Positions 17,803 to 24,783 of a stretch of 64,000 nt of DNA are shown one piece after another; the stretch's first letter is position 1; each line of letters starts with the position of its first letter. The position numbers and the translations under genes were made by a program. Origin of the DNA: Thalassotalea sp. LPB0316 (lineage in GTDB: Bacteria > Pseudomonadota > Gammaproteobacteria > Enterobacterales > Alteromonadaceae). The notes under the pieces were generated by a model. The model did no database searches and was not told where the DNA came from. It saw only the letters and a list, made by a program, of their open reading frames with translations. The stretch covers positions 2,604,001 through 2,668,000 of the forward strand of contig NZ_CP062946.1 of assembly GCF_014898095.1 (NCBI RefSeq). Reading direction: 5' to 3'.

Positions 17803-17900
17803 ACCTAACAAAGTACTCAAAAGGACGCAAAATGCTTGGCTTGCGCTCCTTCGTAGCGATTTTAGCCAAGTATTTTCCGCCTCTTAGTAAGGCGTTAGCT
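17803..17900 (+). repeat. attC site 3 (type B, 98 bp)
   Basis: R'' ACCTAAC at 17803-17809, R' GTTAGCT at 17894-17900, with inner arms AATGCTTGGCT and AGCCAAGTATT. Ends cassette 3 (17334-17894). Confidence 0.9.
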
Positions 17901-17905
17901 GTTTC

Positions 17906-18289
17906 ATGAACAAAGCGAAATATTTAGGCCTAGTTTTTTTATTACCAGTAATCCTGTATCCGCTGAAAATAGATCACTTTCAAGATATTTGGATTTGGTA
18001 TTACCTTCCTTTTGCGTTTTGTTATTCCGTTTATGTTTGGTTTAAACCCACTGAAAATATTTCGAAATACATAATTTTTACACCGATAGCATTTTTAATT
18101 TTCTTTATTTCTGGCTTTACAATTCAAATAGCAATTTCAGAAGGTGTAAATTCAGCGTTGGAGTTTTTACCAATAATGCTTATTTTCGCAATACCGTTCA
18201 GCTTTGTTACTGGGCTTATTTATGTTTTACTAGCCTTATTAATTCTTAAAGCATTTGAGTCTTTAGGTTACGGTTTAAAAAACAGCTAA
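17906..18289 (+). CDS. cassette 4: four-helix membrane protein (copy 1)
   Basis: A 127-residue, highly hydrophobic protein with four probable membrane helices (about residues 7-20, 28-46, 55-76 and 86-116). The ATG stands six bases after the cassette junction with no ribosome site, so it may rely on re-initiation from the cassette before it. The stop codon is formed by the attC R'' core. The whole cassette recurs unchanged as cassette 8. No family recognised. Confidence 0.65.
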   Translation: MNKAKYLGLVFLLPVILYPLKIDHFQDIWIWYYLPFAFCYSVYVWFKPTENISKYIIFTPIAFLIFFISGFTIQIAISEGVNSALEFLPIMLIFAIPFSFVTGLIYVLLALLILKAFESLGYGLKNS

Positions 18290-18389
18290 CAAGAGAATAA
18301 ATAGTGATTCACAGTAGTTTGTCACTTTTAGTTGCAAACAACGCAATAAAATTGCCAAACTAGGCTCACACATTATTCAGGCGTTATAT
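18284..18389 (+). repeat. attC site 4 (type A, 106 bp)
   Basis: R'' AGCTAAC at 18284-18290, R' GTTATAT at 18383-18389. Ends cassette 4 (17895-18383). Confidence 0.93.
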
Positions 18390-18422
18390 ACCAATAGTTG
18401 CATTTAACCAAGGAAGAAGAAA

Positions 18423-18725
18423 ATGAAGAAATTGACTATGTTAACAGGCATAATTACTCTATCAATTACAGCGGCCAGTGCTATGGCTGATTCATCAACA
18501 AAGTCGGTTTATGAGTGCAAACCCAACGGCTGTGTACTAGAGATACTATCTCTGGATAGAAAAGTTATAGTGCATCAAAATGACATTTCTTCAATCACCA
18601 TTAATCACATTACAGATTCAGCCGTAGAAGTTACGTACATTCAAAACAAGCAGGTTAAGTATGTAACAACAAGCCTTTTAAGCTCTAATATTCATGTTAG
18701 TAATGGTCAGAAACTTGGTATATAA
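18423..18725 (+). CDS. cassette 5: secreted 100-residue protein (copy 1 of 3)
   Basis: A signal peptide (cleavage near ASAMA-DSS) precedes a mature chain of about 77 residues with two cysteines (C31 and C36 in YECKPNGCVLEIL) that could form one disulfide. The rest is beta-rich (SVYECKPNGCVLEILSLD, SAVEVTYIQNKQVKYVTT), suggesting a compact periplasmic domain. AAGGAAG lies before the ATG. Identical in cassette 7 and nearly identical in cassette 13. No family recognised. Confidence 0.7.
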   Translation: MKKLTMLTGIITLSITAASAMADSSTKSVYECKPNGCVLEILSLDRKVIVHQNDISSITINHITDSAVEVTYIQNKQVKYVTTSLLSSNIHVSNGQKLGI

Positions 18726-18825
18726 CAAGAGAATAAATAGTGATTCACAGTAGTTTGTCACTTTTAGTTGCAAACAACGCAATAAAATTGCCAAACTAAG
18801 CTCACACATTATTCAGGCGTTAGTT
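18720..18825 (+). repeat. attC site 5 (type A, 106 bp)
   Basis: R'' ATATAAC at 18720-18726, R' GTTAGTT at 18819-18825. Ends cassette 5 (18384-18819). Confidence 0.93.
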
Positions 18826-18867
18826 TGCAATGGATAAGCTGTAACTTATAAATTTAAGGAAATTCAA

Positions 18868-19107
18868 ATGTTTGTTCTTTTATGGGTATTATTTACTTTA
18901 TTGATTATCGTTTGGGCTAAAAGGTGGAATCACTCAGTTATTTTATGGGGGATAACCTCTCTAATTATTAGCCCTTTAATAACGGGGGTTATTCTTTTAA
19001 TCGTAGGTTCAGCCCACCCAAAGTGCCCTTCATGCAAAGAGGTTGTTAAATCTGGCTCTCGTATTTGTAAGCACTGTGGTCAAAAGTTTAAAGAAAGCAC
19101 GACTTAA
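18868..19107 (+). CDS. cassette 6: membrane protein with C-terminal zinc ribbon
   Basis: A 79-residue protein: two membrane helices (residues 2-18 and 25-47) and then a cysteine-pair ribbon, CPSC at 53-56 and CKHC at 68-71 (HPKCPSCKEVVKSGSRICKHCGQKF). The ribbon resembles the double-pair zinc ribbons at the ends of many small bacterial membrane proteins. It may bind zinc on the cytosolic side. The ATG follows TTAAGGAAA. Confidence 0.7.
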   Translation: MFVLLWVLFTLLIIVWAKRWNHSVILWGITSLIISPLITGVILLIVGSAHPKCPSCKEVVKSGSRICKHCGQKFKESTT

Positions 19108-19114
19108 AATTGCA

Positions 19115-19220
19115 AACTAACAAGAGAATAAATAGTGATTCACAGTAGTTTGTCACTTTTAGTTGCAAACAGCGCAATAAAATTGCCAAACTAAGTTCAC
19201 ACATTATTCAGGCGTTATAT
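19115..19220 (+). repeat. attC site 6 (type A, 106 bp)
   Basis: R'' AACTAAC at 19115-19121, R' GTTATAT at 19214-19220. Ends cassette 6 (18820-19214). Confidence 0.93.
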
Positions 19221-19253
19221 ACCAATAGTTGCATTTAACCAAGGAAGAAGAAA

Positions 19254-19556
19254 ATGAAGAAATTGACTATGTTAACAGGCATAATTACTCTATCAATTAC
19301 AGCGGCCAGTGCTATGGCTGATTCATCAACAAAGTCGGTTTATGAGTGCAAACCCAACGGCTGTGTACTAGAGATACTATCTCTGGATAGAAAAGTTATA
19401 GTGCATCAAAATGACATTTCTTCAATCACCATTAATCACATTACAGATTCAGCCGTAGAAGTTACGTACATTCAAAACAAGCAGGTTAAGTATGTAACAA
19501 CAAGCCTTTTAAGCTCTAATATTCATGTTAGTAATGGTCAGAAACTTGGTATATAA
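19254..19556 (+). CDS. cassette 7: secreted 100-residue protein (copy 2 of 3)
   Basis: Same protein as at 18423-18725, residue for residue, inside a 436-base cassette that also matches cassette 5 in leader and attC. Such identity points to recent copying by the integrase or by recombination between cassettes. Confidence 0.7.
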   Translation: MKKLTMLTGIITLSITAASAMADSSTKSVYECKPNGCVLEILSLDRKVIVHQNDISSITINHITDSAVEVTYIQNKQVKYVTTSLLSSNIHVSNGQKLGI

Positions 19557-19656
19557 CAAGAGAATAAATAGTGATTCACAGTAGTTTGTCACTTTTAGTT
19601 GCAAACAACGCAATAAAATTGCCAAACTAAGCTCACACATTATTCAGGCGTTAGCT
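19551..19656 (+). repeat. attC site 7 (type A, 106 bp)
   Basis: R'' ATATAAC at 19551-19557, R' GTTAGCT at 19650-19656. Ends cassette 7 (19215-19650). Confidence 0.93.
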
Positions 19657-19661
19657 GTTTC

Positions 19662-20045
19662 ATGAACAAAGCGAAATATTTAGGCCTAGTTTTTTTATTA
19701 CCAGTAATCCTGTATCCGCTGAAAATAGATCACTTTCAAGATATTTGGATTTGGTATTACCTTCCTTTTGCGTTTTGTTATTCCGTTTATGTTTGGTTTA
19801 AACCCACTGAAAATATTTCGAAATACATAATTTTTACACCGATAGCATTTTTAATTTTCTTTATTTCTGGCTTTACAATTCAAATAGCAATTTCAGAAGG
19901 TGTAAATTCAGCGTTGGAGTTTTTACCAATAATGCTTATTTTCGCAATACCGTTCAGCTTTGTTACTGGGCTTATTTATGTTTTACTAGCCTTATTAATT
20001 CTTAAAGCATTTGAGTCTTTAGGTTACGGTTTAAAAAACAGCTAA
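19662..20045 (+). CDS. cassette 8: four-helix membrane protein (copy 2)
   Basis: Protein identical to that at 17906-18289. The 489-base cassette, including its attC, repeats cassette 4. As in copy 1 the ATG is six bases behind the junction and lacks a ribosome site. Confidence 0.65.
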   Translation: MNKAKYLGLVFLLPVILYPLKIDHFQDIWIWYYLPFAFCYSVYVWFKPTENISKYIIFTPIAFLIFFISGFTIQIAISEGVNSALEFLPIMLIFAIPFSFVTGLIYVLLALLILKAFESLGYGLKNS

Positions 20046-20145
20046 CAAGAGAATAAATAGTGATTCACAGTAGTTTGTCACTTTTAGTTGCAAACAACGC
20101 AATAAAATTGCCAAACTAGGCTCACACATTATTCAGGCGTTAGGT
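20040..20145 (+). repeat. attC site 8 (type A, 106 bp)
   Basis: R'' AGCTAAC at 20040-20046, R' GTTAGGT at 20139-20145. Ends cassette 8 (19651-20139). Confidence 0.93.
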
Positions 20146-20158
20146 ACTTATCGAAGTT

Positions 20159-20671
20159 ATGAGTTTTAAACGAGTGCGATGGGAACAAGGAAGCGTTTAT
20201 GCAATTCCTCTGAAAGACGGAAGTTTCGGTGTTTGCCAAGCCATCGACTTAATGATGCCCAATGTTGTGTATATCGCAGTATTTTCCTATCGGTTCAAAG
20301 AGCTTCCTGAAACTATTCCGCCTTTAAGTAGAAATGACGTTTTGTCTCTCGGCGCAACATGGAAGCAAGAATTAAATAACGGAACATGGGCATCATTAGG
20401 CAAACGCGAACCTGTTGTACTTAAATCAGACTTCCCTAATGAAGAATTTGCAGAAGACGGCTATATTGGTGCAGTTACATCGGATGCAGGCTTATTTTCG
20501 AATTTCTTAGCAGCATGTTTTGGTTTAACTCCGTGGAATACCATGTTCGATCCTGAATATTGGGATGAATACTTAAATTCAGGAAATTCTCGCCCGAGTT
20601 CAGTTAAAATCTTGAGTGAAGAAGCACGTAATAAATATCGTAGCGAAGAATTGGGTATAAAAAGTACCTAA
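20159..20671 (+). CDS. cassette 9: Imm26-like immunity protein
   Basis: A 170-residue cytosolic protein. Its start, RVRWEQGSVYAIPLKDGSFGVCQAID, has the pattern WxxGxVxAIPLxDGxFGxxxV of immunity protein 26, a family that protects cells against polymorphic or contact-dependent toxins. No toxin gene is next to it, so it would be an orphan immunity gene, as also found in other integrons. The C-terminal half (LTPWNTMFDPEYWDEYLN) is not one I recognise. The ribosome site is weak. Function is inferred from the N-terminal pattern. Confidence 0.6.
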   Translation: MSFKRVRWEQGSVYAIPLKDGSFGVCQAIDLMMPNVVYIAVFSYRFKELPETIPPLSRNDVLSLGATWKQELNNGTWASLGKREPVVLKSDFPNEEFAEDGYIGAVTSDAGLFSNFLAACFGLTPWNTMFDPEYWDEYLNSGNSRPSSVKILSEEARNKYRSEELGIKST

Positions 20672-20771
20672 CAAGCGCATAAAGTGATTGGGACTGCTAA
20701 CGCTTGGCTCGGTTCCGCTTCGCTGCACAAGTTTAGCCAAGCATTATCAGCCCCTTATTGGGGCGTTAGGT
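20666..20771 (+). repeat. attC site 9 (type B, 106 bp)
   Basis: R'' ACCTAAC at 20666-20672, R' GTTAGGT at 20765-20771; inner arms GCTTGGCT and AGCCAAGC. Ends cassette 9 (20140-20765). Confidence 0.92.
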
Positions 20772-20790
20772 GCACAAGGAGCCTCGTCAA

Positions 20791-21000
20791 ATGGAATCAG
20801 ACTTATCTTTCGCAATATTCTTAGCTTGGTTACCCGCTCTTCTAGTATTTTTAATTTGGTTAACACCGTTAGTTTTGATTGGTCGTTCAGATAAAGTAGT
20901 TCCAAAGGAGAAAGCAGCTTGGATTGTTGCTACTATTTTTATTAGCTGGTTTTCATGGATTCTGTTCATGCTTCTAGCTCCAATCAAAGATAAAGAATAG
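20791..21000 (+). CDS. cassette 10: small two-helix membrane protein
   Basis: A 69-residue protein with two membrane helices (FAIFLAWLPALLVFLIWL and AAWIVATIFISWFSWILFML) joined by a charged loop GRSDKVVPKEK. AAGGAG precedes the ATG at 20791; a GTG at 20770 inside the R' core is less likely. The TPLVLIGRSDKVVPKEKAAW part recalls small phospholipase-D-nuclease-N-like or superinfection-immunity-like proteins, but not enough for a call. Confidence 0.6.
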   Translation: MESDLSFAIFLAWLPALLVFLIWLTPLVLIGRSDKVVPKEKAAWIVATIFISWFSWILFMLLAPIKDKE

Positions 21001-21005
21001 AGTTC

Positions 21006-21111
21006 ACCTAACAAGAGAATAAATAGTGATTCACAGTAGTTTGTCACTTTTAGTTGCAAACAACGCAATAAAATTGCCAAACTAGGCTCACACATTATTC
21101 AGGCGTTAGGT
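21006..21111 (+). repeat. attC site 10 (type A, 106 bp)
   Basis: R'' ACCTAAC at 21006-21012, R' GTTAGGT at 21105-21111. Ends cassette 10 (20766-21105). Confidence 0.93.
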
Positions 21112-21116
21112 GTTTC

Positions 21117-21479
21117 ATGAAGCTTTGGTCAATTATTTTACTTGCAGGCTCTTTACTTTCTAATTCTTCTATTGCCGCAGAATGCCCTGTGGAAAGCGAT
21201 ACAGAGCATATGTATTCCATCTTTTTTCGTACCGCTTATAAGCCAAATCCTGAAGAGCCGGGAACATATATCTATCAAATTCCAGATAAAACCAAAGGTA
21301 ACATTGCTTGGGCCTGTCTGGAAAAAGCGGCAAGCTTAAATAGTTGTCCAGCAATTCGATCAATGGAAATGTATTATAAACACGGCGTAGGGCTCAAAAC
21401 TTTTGGAATTGCAGCTAACCCTAAAAAAGCTGAATTTTACGCTAATAAGCGGATAAAGTACTGTAATAACAACACCTAA
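21117..21479 (+). CDS. cassette 11: secreted Sel1-like repeat protein
   Basis: A 120-residue protein with a signal peptide (MKLWSIILLAGSLLSNSSIAA). The mature part has five cysteines and one probable Sel1-type helical hairpin (KGNIAWACLEKAASLNSCPAIRSMEMYYKHGVGL followed by NPKKAEFYANKRIKYC). Sel1 repeats are protein-binding scaffolds. The ATG lies six bases behind the cassette junction without a ribosome site, as in cassettes 4 and 8. Confidence 0.6.
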   Translation: MKLWSIILLAGSLLSNSSIAAECPVESDTEHMYSIFFRTAYKPNPEEPGTYIYQIPDKTKGNIAWACLEKAASLNSCPAIRSMEMYYKHGVGLKTFGIAANPKKAEFYANKRIKYCNNNT

Positions 21480-21578
21480 CAAGCCAATAAAGCATGGGAC
21501 TGCTAAAGCTTGGCTCGGTTCCGCTTCGCTTCACAATTATAGCCAAGCTTTATCAGCCTCTTATTAGGGGCGTTATGT
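21474..21578 (+). repeat. attC site 11 (type B, 105 bp)
   Basis: R'' ACCTAAC at 21474-21480, R' GTTATGT at 21572-21578. Its interior is identical to that of attC site 14 although the cassettes differ. Ends cassette 11 (21106-21572). Confidence 0.92.
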
Positions 21579-21595
21579 GTCTAGGAGATTATGGA

Positions 21596-21814
21596 GTGAT
21601 CATCAAGTTTAATGTGTTTGGTAAGCCTATGTCTGTTCTTAAAAAGGAGCATGAATGGCAGTTGTTTAATGAATCAGATACAGGTATTCGCTCTAGAGTT
21701 TATGACGTAGTAATACCATCCGATATGGACGCCTCTGAACTGGCATCTTACCTTGATGATATTTACCATGAATATTCGTCAGAAAAACACCCAAAGGTAA
21801 TTAAATTAGGTTAG
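21596..21814 (+). CDS. cassette 12: small cytosolic protein, DUF7661-like
   Basis: A 72-residue protein from a GTG at 21596, eight bases behind AGGAG; an ATG at 21575 inside the R' core is also in frame. The sequence KFNVFGKPMSV, VVIPSDMDASELASYLDDIYHEYSS and HPKVIKL fits a small conserved family that I recall as DUF7661, of unknown role. No membrane segment or signal peptide. Confidence 0.55.
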   Translation: MIIKFNVFGKPMSVLKKEHEWQLFNESDTGIRSRVYDVVIPSDMDASELASYLDDIYHEYSSEKHPKVIKLG

Positions 21815-21824
21815 CGTAATAGCC

Positions 21825-21928
21825 ACATAACAAGCAGTTAAAGGATTGGACGTCTAAAGCTTGGCTGATGTTCGTTCCTCACAAAAGTATAGCCAAGCTT
21901 TAGCCGCCCCTTAACGTGGGCGTTATAT
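21825..21928 (+). repeat. attC site 12 (type B, 104 bp)
   Basis: R'' ACATAAC at 21825-21831, R' GTTATAT at 21922-21928; inner arms AAAGCTTGGCT and AGCCAAGCTTT. Ends cassette 12 (21573-21922). Confidence 0.92.
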
Positions 21929-21961
21929 ACCAATAGTTGCATTTAACCAAGGAAGAAGAAA

Positions 21962-22264
21962 ATGAAGAAATTGACTATGTTAACAGGCATAATTACTCTA
22001 TCAATTACAGCGGCCAGTGCTATGGCTGATTCATCAACAAAGTCGGTTTATGAGTGCAAACCCAACGGCTGTGTACTAGAGATACTATCTCTGGATAGAA
22101 AAGTTATAGTGCATCAAAATGACATTTCTTCAATCACCATTAATCACATTACAGATTCAGCCGTAGAAGTTACATACATTCAAAACAAGCAGGTTATGTA
22201 TGTAACAACAAGCCTTTTAAGCTCTAATATTCATGTTAGTAATGGTCAGAAGCTTGGTATATAA
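21962..22264 (+). CDS. cassette 13: secreted 100-residue protein (copy 3, diverged)
   Basis: Third copy of the cassette 5/7 protein. It differs by one residue (lysine to methionine in NKQVMYV) and a few silent bases, and its attC differs slightly from those of copies 1 and 2. It stands apart from them, behind a type B attC, so it was inserted in a separate event. Confidence 0.7.
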   Translation: MKKLTMLTGIITLSITAASAMADSSTKSVYECKPNGCVLEILSLDRKVIVHQNDISSITINHITDSAVEVTYIQNKQVMYVTTSLLSSNIHVSNGQKLGI

Positions 22265-22364
22265 CAAGAGAATAAATAGTGATTCACCATAGTTTGTCAT
22301 TTTTAGTTGCAAACAACGCAATAAAATTGCCAAACTAGGCTCACACATTATTCAGGCGTTATAT
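22259..22364 (+). repeat. attC site 13 (type A variant, 106 bp)
   Basis: R'' ATATAAC at 22259-22265, R' GTTATAT at 22358-22364; CACCATAG replaces CACAGTAG in the left arm. Ends cassette 13 (21923-22358). Confidence 0.92.
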
Positions 22365-22382
22365 TTCCATACGGATAGTGAG

Positions 22383-22712
22383 ATGAATTCTCAAGATATT
22401 GAAAAACTAAACGAGAAGAAAGCTTTGGAAGAATCCCTCAAAGGCTTGGAAGCTTTCGATGAAGAAAGGTTAAAAAACAAGCGAACAAAGTTTCTAGCTT
22501 TGGGAGCTTTATTGTTTTTAATATCTTTCGCTACACTTATTAATCTTAATCTACCTTTTGAAGCATTTCTTGTCGGCGCGGGTATTGCTATAAGTATTGT
22601 ATTTACCCACTTTGCTACCTTTGTTGGCAAAACAACTTTTTACGCTAAGTATACCAATAGCTATGTGGATATTAAGGCAATGCGTAAAAGGCTAGATGAA
22701 TTGGAAATATAA
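22383..22712 (+). CDS. cassette 14: coiled-coil membrane protein
   Basis: A 109-residue protein. Residues 1-33 are charged and helical (NEKKALEESLKGLEAFDEERLKNK), then come two membrane helices (FLALGALLFLISFATLI and AFLVGAGIAISIVFTHFATF) and a polar tail ending IKAMRKRLDELEI. The layout suggests both ends face the cytosol. No family recognised. Confidence 0.6.
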   Translation: MNSQDIEKLNEKKALEESLKGLEAFDEERLKNKRTKFLALGALLFLISFATLINLNLPFEAFLVGAGIAISIVFTHFATFVGKTTFYAKYTNSYVDIKAMRKRLDELEI

Positions 22713-22811
22713 CAAGCCAATAAAGCATGGGACTGCTAAAGCTTGGCTCGGTTCCGCTTCGCTTCACAATTATAGCCAAGCTTTATCAGCCTCTTATTAG
22801 GGGCGTTAGGT
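22707..22811 (+). repeat. attC site 14 (type B, 105 bp)
   Basis: R'' ATATAAC at 22707-22713, R' GTTAGGT at 22805-22811. Ends cassette 14 (22359-22805). Confidence 0.92.
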
Positions 22812-22830
22812 TACTTAGAGGGTACATTCT

Positions 22831-23094
22831 GTGCAGAACAAGGAATCAGTTACAAACTCCGGCTCAATAATGAACGATCTTATATGGTTAGGCGTTCCAA
22901 TTATCATGTTCGTTCAGAGTGGTAGCAAAGTTGCCTTAGTAATTTTAGCTTTTGCACTGCTAGCGGTAATATCTGGTCGTATCAAAGTAAAGATACCTGA
23001 GTCTGTTTGGCTAGAGAAAGTAGAAAAAGCTGCAACTTGGGCTATGTATGGTTCTTACTTATCGTGGCTGGCGAAAATAATAATACAACCGTAA
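22831..23094 (+). CDS. cassette 15: small membrane protein
   Basis: An 87-residue protein from a GTG at 22831 with GAGGGT eight bases before; an ATG at 22870 would remove 13 residues. Two hydrophobic segments (LIWLGVPIIMFVQSG and VALVILAFALLAVI) precede an amphipathic stretch WLEKVEKAATWAMYGSYLSWL. No family recognised. Confidence 0.55.
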   Translation: MQNKESVTNSGSIMNDLIWLGVPIIMFVQSGSKVALVILAFALLAVISGRIKVKIPESVWLEKVEKAATWAMYGSYLSWLAKIIIQP

Positions 23095-23196
23095 CCTAAC
23101 AAGCAACTAAAGTGGGACTGCTAATACTTGGCTCAGTTCCGCTTGGCTCCACAAGTTTAGCCAAGTATTATCAGCCCCGTAGTGTGGGCGTTAGTT
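23094..23196 (+). repeat. attC site 15 (type B, 103 bp)
   Basis: R'' ACCTAAC at 23094-23100, R' GTTAGTT at 23190-23196; inner arms AATACTTGGCT and AGCCAAGTATT. Ends cassette 15 (22806-23190). Confidence 0.92.
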
Positions 23197-23230
23197 GTAA
23201 TGAAAGTTTGGATGTAAATTGTTAATCAGG

Positions 23231-23590
23231 ATGATACATATTGGATTGTGTAAGTCAGTAATGCACTGGAATGATCAATCCAAAAATGAATACTGCGCAA
23301 AAATTCTGATCGTAATCGGATTGAGTTTTTATCTCTGGTCAGTCTCAACTCTACTTCTGAGTCACTTTGAAATTCAAATTTCTATTGAATCAAATCTAAG
23401 GCTTATAGAGCCTTTTGTATATTTGTGTTTAGCCTCGCTGATAACCATTTATTCAGTGGATAATAAAGAAAAATATGAACAATCATTGGAGTTGTATAAC
23501 AAACTACCTAAATTCGTGGCATATGTAATAAATGCAATGTCTGTTATTTTTGTTTTTTCAGGCTCTATAGTTCACACAAGCTTACTTTAA
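23231..23590 (+). CDS. cassette 16: membrane protein
   Basis: About 119 residues from the ATG at 23231; a TTG at 23219 and an ATG at 23261 are also in frame. Three hydrophobic helices (IVIGLSFYLWSVSTLLL, PFVYLCLASLITIYSV and FVAYVINAMSVIFVFSG). No family recognised and no strong ribosome site. Confidence 0.55.
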   Translation: MIHIGLCKSVMHWNDQSKNEYCAKILIVIGLSFYLWSVSTLLLSHFEIQISIESNLRLIEPFVYLCLASLITIYSVDNKEKYEQSLELYNKLPKFVAYVINAMSVIFVFSGSIVHTSLL

Positions 23591-23601
23591 GGTTAAGTTA
23601 C

Positions 23602-23707
23602 AACTAACAAGAGAATAAATGGTGATTCACAGTAGTTTGTCACTTTTAGTTGCAAACAACGCAATAAAATTGCCAAACTAAGCTCACACATTATTCAGGC
23701 GTTATGT
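23602..23707 (+). repeat. attC site 16 (type A, 106 bp)
   Basis: R'' AACTAAC at 23602-23608, R' GTTATGT at 23701-23707. Ends cassette 16 (23191-23701). Confidence 0.93.
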
Positions 23708-23723
23708 TTTTTCGAGAGATTAG

Positions 23724-24113
23724 ATGGGTAATTGGGATAATGCACTTATAAGAAGCATTATATTTGTTGGCCTTGGTTCGACACTTTATCTATTGGTGAT
23801 GGCTTTTATTGATAACTATGAGCCACATGAGTTCATGTTAATTTTAGTTTTATACGGTCTAGGGTATTTGTTAATTTCGTTTGTTGGCTGGGTATAAATC
23901 GGCATACCAACCCACTATGTAATCTCAAAATATACAAATGCAGCTTACCTATATTACATTACCGTCATTGTTGTATTAACCCTAATCTATTGGTTCTTTG
24001 AAAATAAAGGCGACGCCTTGTTTTTTGGTTTTTTTGCAGCAGCACAAGCATTAATATTTCGATACTATGCGTATAAAAAACATAACAAGGCAGTAAATAG
24101 TGATTCACAGTAG
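23724..24113 (+). pseudogene. cassette 17: membrane protein gene broken by one in-frame stop
   Basis: One reading frame runs from ATG 23724 to TAG 24111-24113 and is interrupted only by TAA at 23895-23897. The first part gives 57 residues (MGNWDNALIRSIIFVGLG to LISFVGWV); after the stop the same frame continues for 71 codons, IGIPTHYVISKY to RYYAYKKHN, and into attC-encoded KAVNSDSQ. Membrane helices lie on both sides of the stop (LGSTLYLLVMAFI, FMLILVLYGLGYLLISF, YYITVIVVLTLIYWF), so the unbroken form would be a four-helix protein of about 129 residues. No frameshift is needed. Either the gene is dead, or the short form is made. Confidence 0.75.
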
Positions 24114-24185
24114 TTTGTCACTTTTAGTTGCAAACAACGCAATAAAATTGCCAAACCAAGCTCACACATTATTCAGGCGTTATGT
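24080..24185 (+). repeat. attC site 17 (type A, 106 bp)
   Basis: R'' ACATAAC at 24080-24086, R' GTTATGT at 24179-24185. Ends cassette 17 (23702-24179). Confidence 0.93.
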
Positions 24186-24188
24186 TTC

Positions 24189-24476
24189 TCAATCATTGCG
24201 TTTCATCGCAACTTTATAGACTTTTCCTTTGTCTCGCTTACCTACAGAGATTACGGTTACTGTAATTATTTCATCGTTTACTTCATAAACTAGTCGGTAA
24301 CCAGCTTGTCGTAGCTTTATTTTATAGAGTTCATTGGCGCCAGATAACTTTGCACTTGGTATGTGTGGATTAACTAAAATTTCTGCTAACTTCTTTTTAA
24401 ACTGAGTTTGAATAGTGGCGCCAAGTTTTTTCCACTCTTTCAGAGCTGACTTTTTAAATTCCAGTTCATAACTCAT
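24189..24476 (-). CDS. cassette 18: RelE/ParE-type toxin
   Basis: A 95-residue toxin of the RelE superfamily. RelE proteins cut mRNA in the ribosomal A site. The typical order is present: ELEFKKSALKEWKKL at the start, then SGANELYKIKLRQAGYRLVYEVND and the C-terminal VISVGKRDKGKVYKVA with the basic and tyrosine residues that act in catalysis. It overlaps the antitoxin gene by 11 bases. The pair runs against the direction of all other cassette genes, so it depends on its own promoter. Confidence 0.9.
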   Translation of the reverse strand: MSYELEFKKSALKEWKKLGATIQTQFKKKLAEILVNPHIPSAKLSGANELYKIKLRQAGYRLVYEVNDEIITVTVISVGKRDKGKVYKVAMKRND

Positions 24477-24714
24477 CTAGGCTAACCTTAATGCTTTCTT
24501 CATTTTTTCTGCTTTCGGCAATTTGCATTAGCTCTAAATCTTCTAAATGATCCATTAAAAATTCATACGTTTCTGCAGGTATGCAATAGAACGCTGGCTC
24601 ATTTCTATTTAATATAGCGATCGGTTCGCCATTTGCGCTTAAAGCAACTTTCATGGGGTTAGCTTTTAATTCACTAATACTTGCTGCTGTTTCTGTTAAA
24701 ATCCTAGTAGTCAT
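24466..24714 (-). CDS. cassette 18: Phd/YefM-type antitoxin
   Basis: An 82-residue antitoxin with the Phd/YefM DNA-binding N-terminus: ILTETAASISELKANPMKVALSANGEPIAILNRNEPAFYCIP. The C-terminal half is the acidic, toxin-wrapping part. It would neutralise the RelE-like toxin and repress its own operon. GAGG lies before the ATG. Loss of the cassette would free the toxin, so the pair may stabilise the array. Confidence 0.9.
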   Translation of the reverse strand: MTTRILTETAASISELKANPMKVALSANGEPIAILNRNEPAFYCIPAETYEFLMDHLEDLELMQIAESRKNEESIKVSLDEL

Positions 24715-24729
24715 ACAAACCTCGGCACA

Positions 24730-24753
24730 TTTAATAGGTCTTTAATTAGGTCT
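24730..24753 (-). promoter_or_regulatory. tandem 12-bp operator-like repeats before the antitoxin
   Basis: TTTAATAGGTCT followed without a gap by TTAATTAGGTCT, between the antitoxin start and its -10. Such repeats suit autoregulation by the antitoxin. Inferred from position. Confidence 0.5.
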
Positions 24754-24754
24754 C

Positions 24755-24783
24755 ATTGTAATCCTCAAAATATAACAAGGCAA
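24755..24783 (-). promoter_or_regulatory. toxin-antitoxin promoter with its -35 inside attC
   Basis: Minus strand TTGCCT (24778-24783), 17-base spacer, TACAAT (24755-24760). The -35 falls in attC site 18, just outside the R'' core. Confidence 0.65.

Noticed and set aside
22391-22630. 79-residue minus-strand frame in cassette 14
   Set aside because: Mirror of the coiled-coil membrane gene; serine- and lysine-rich antisense composition.
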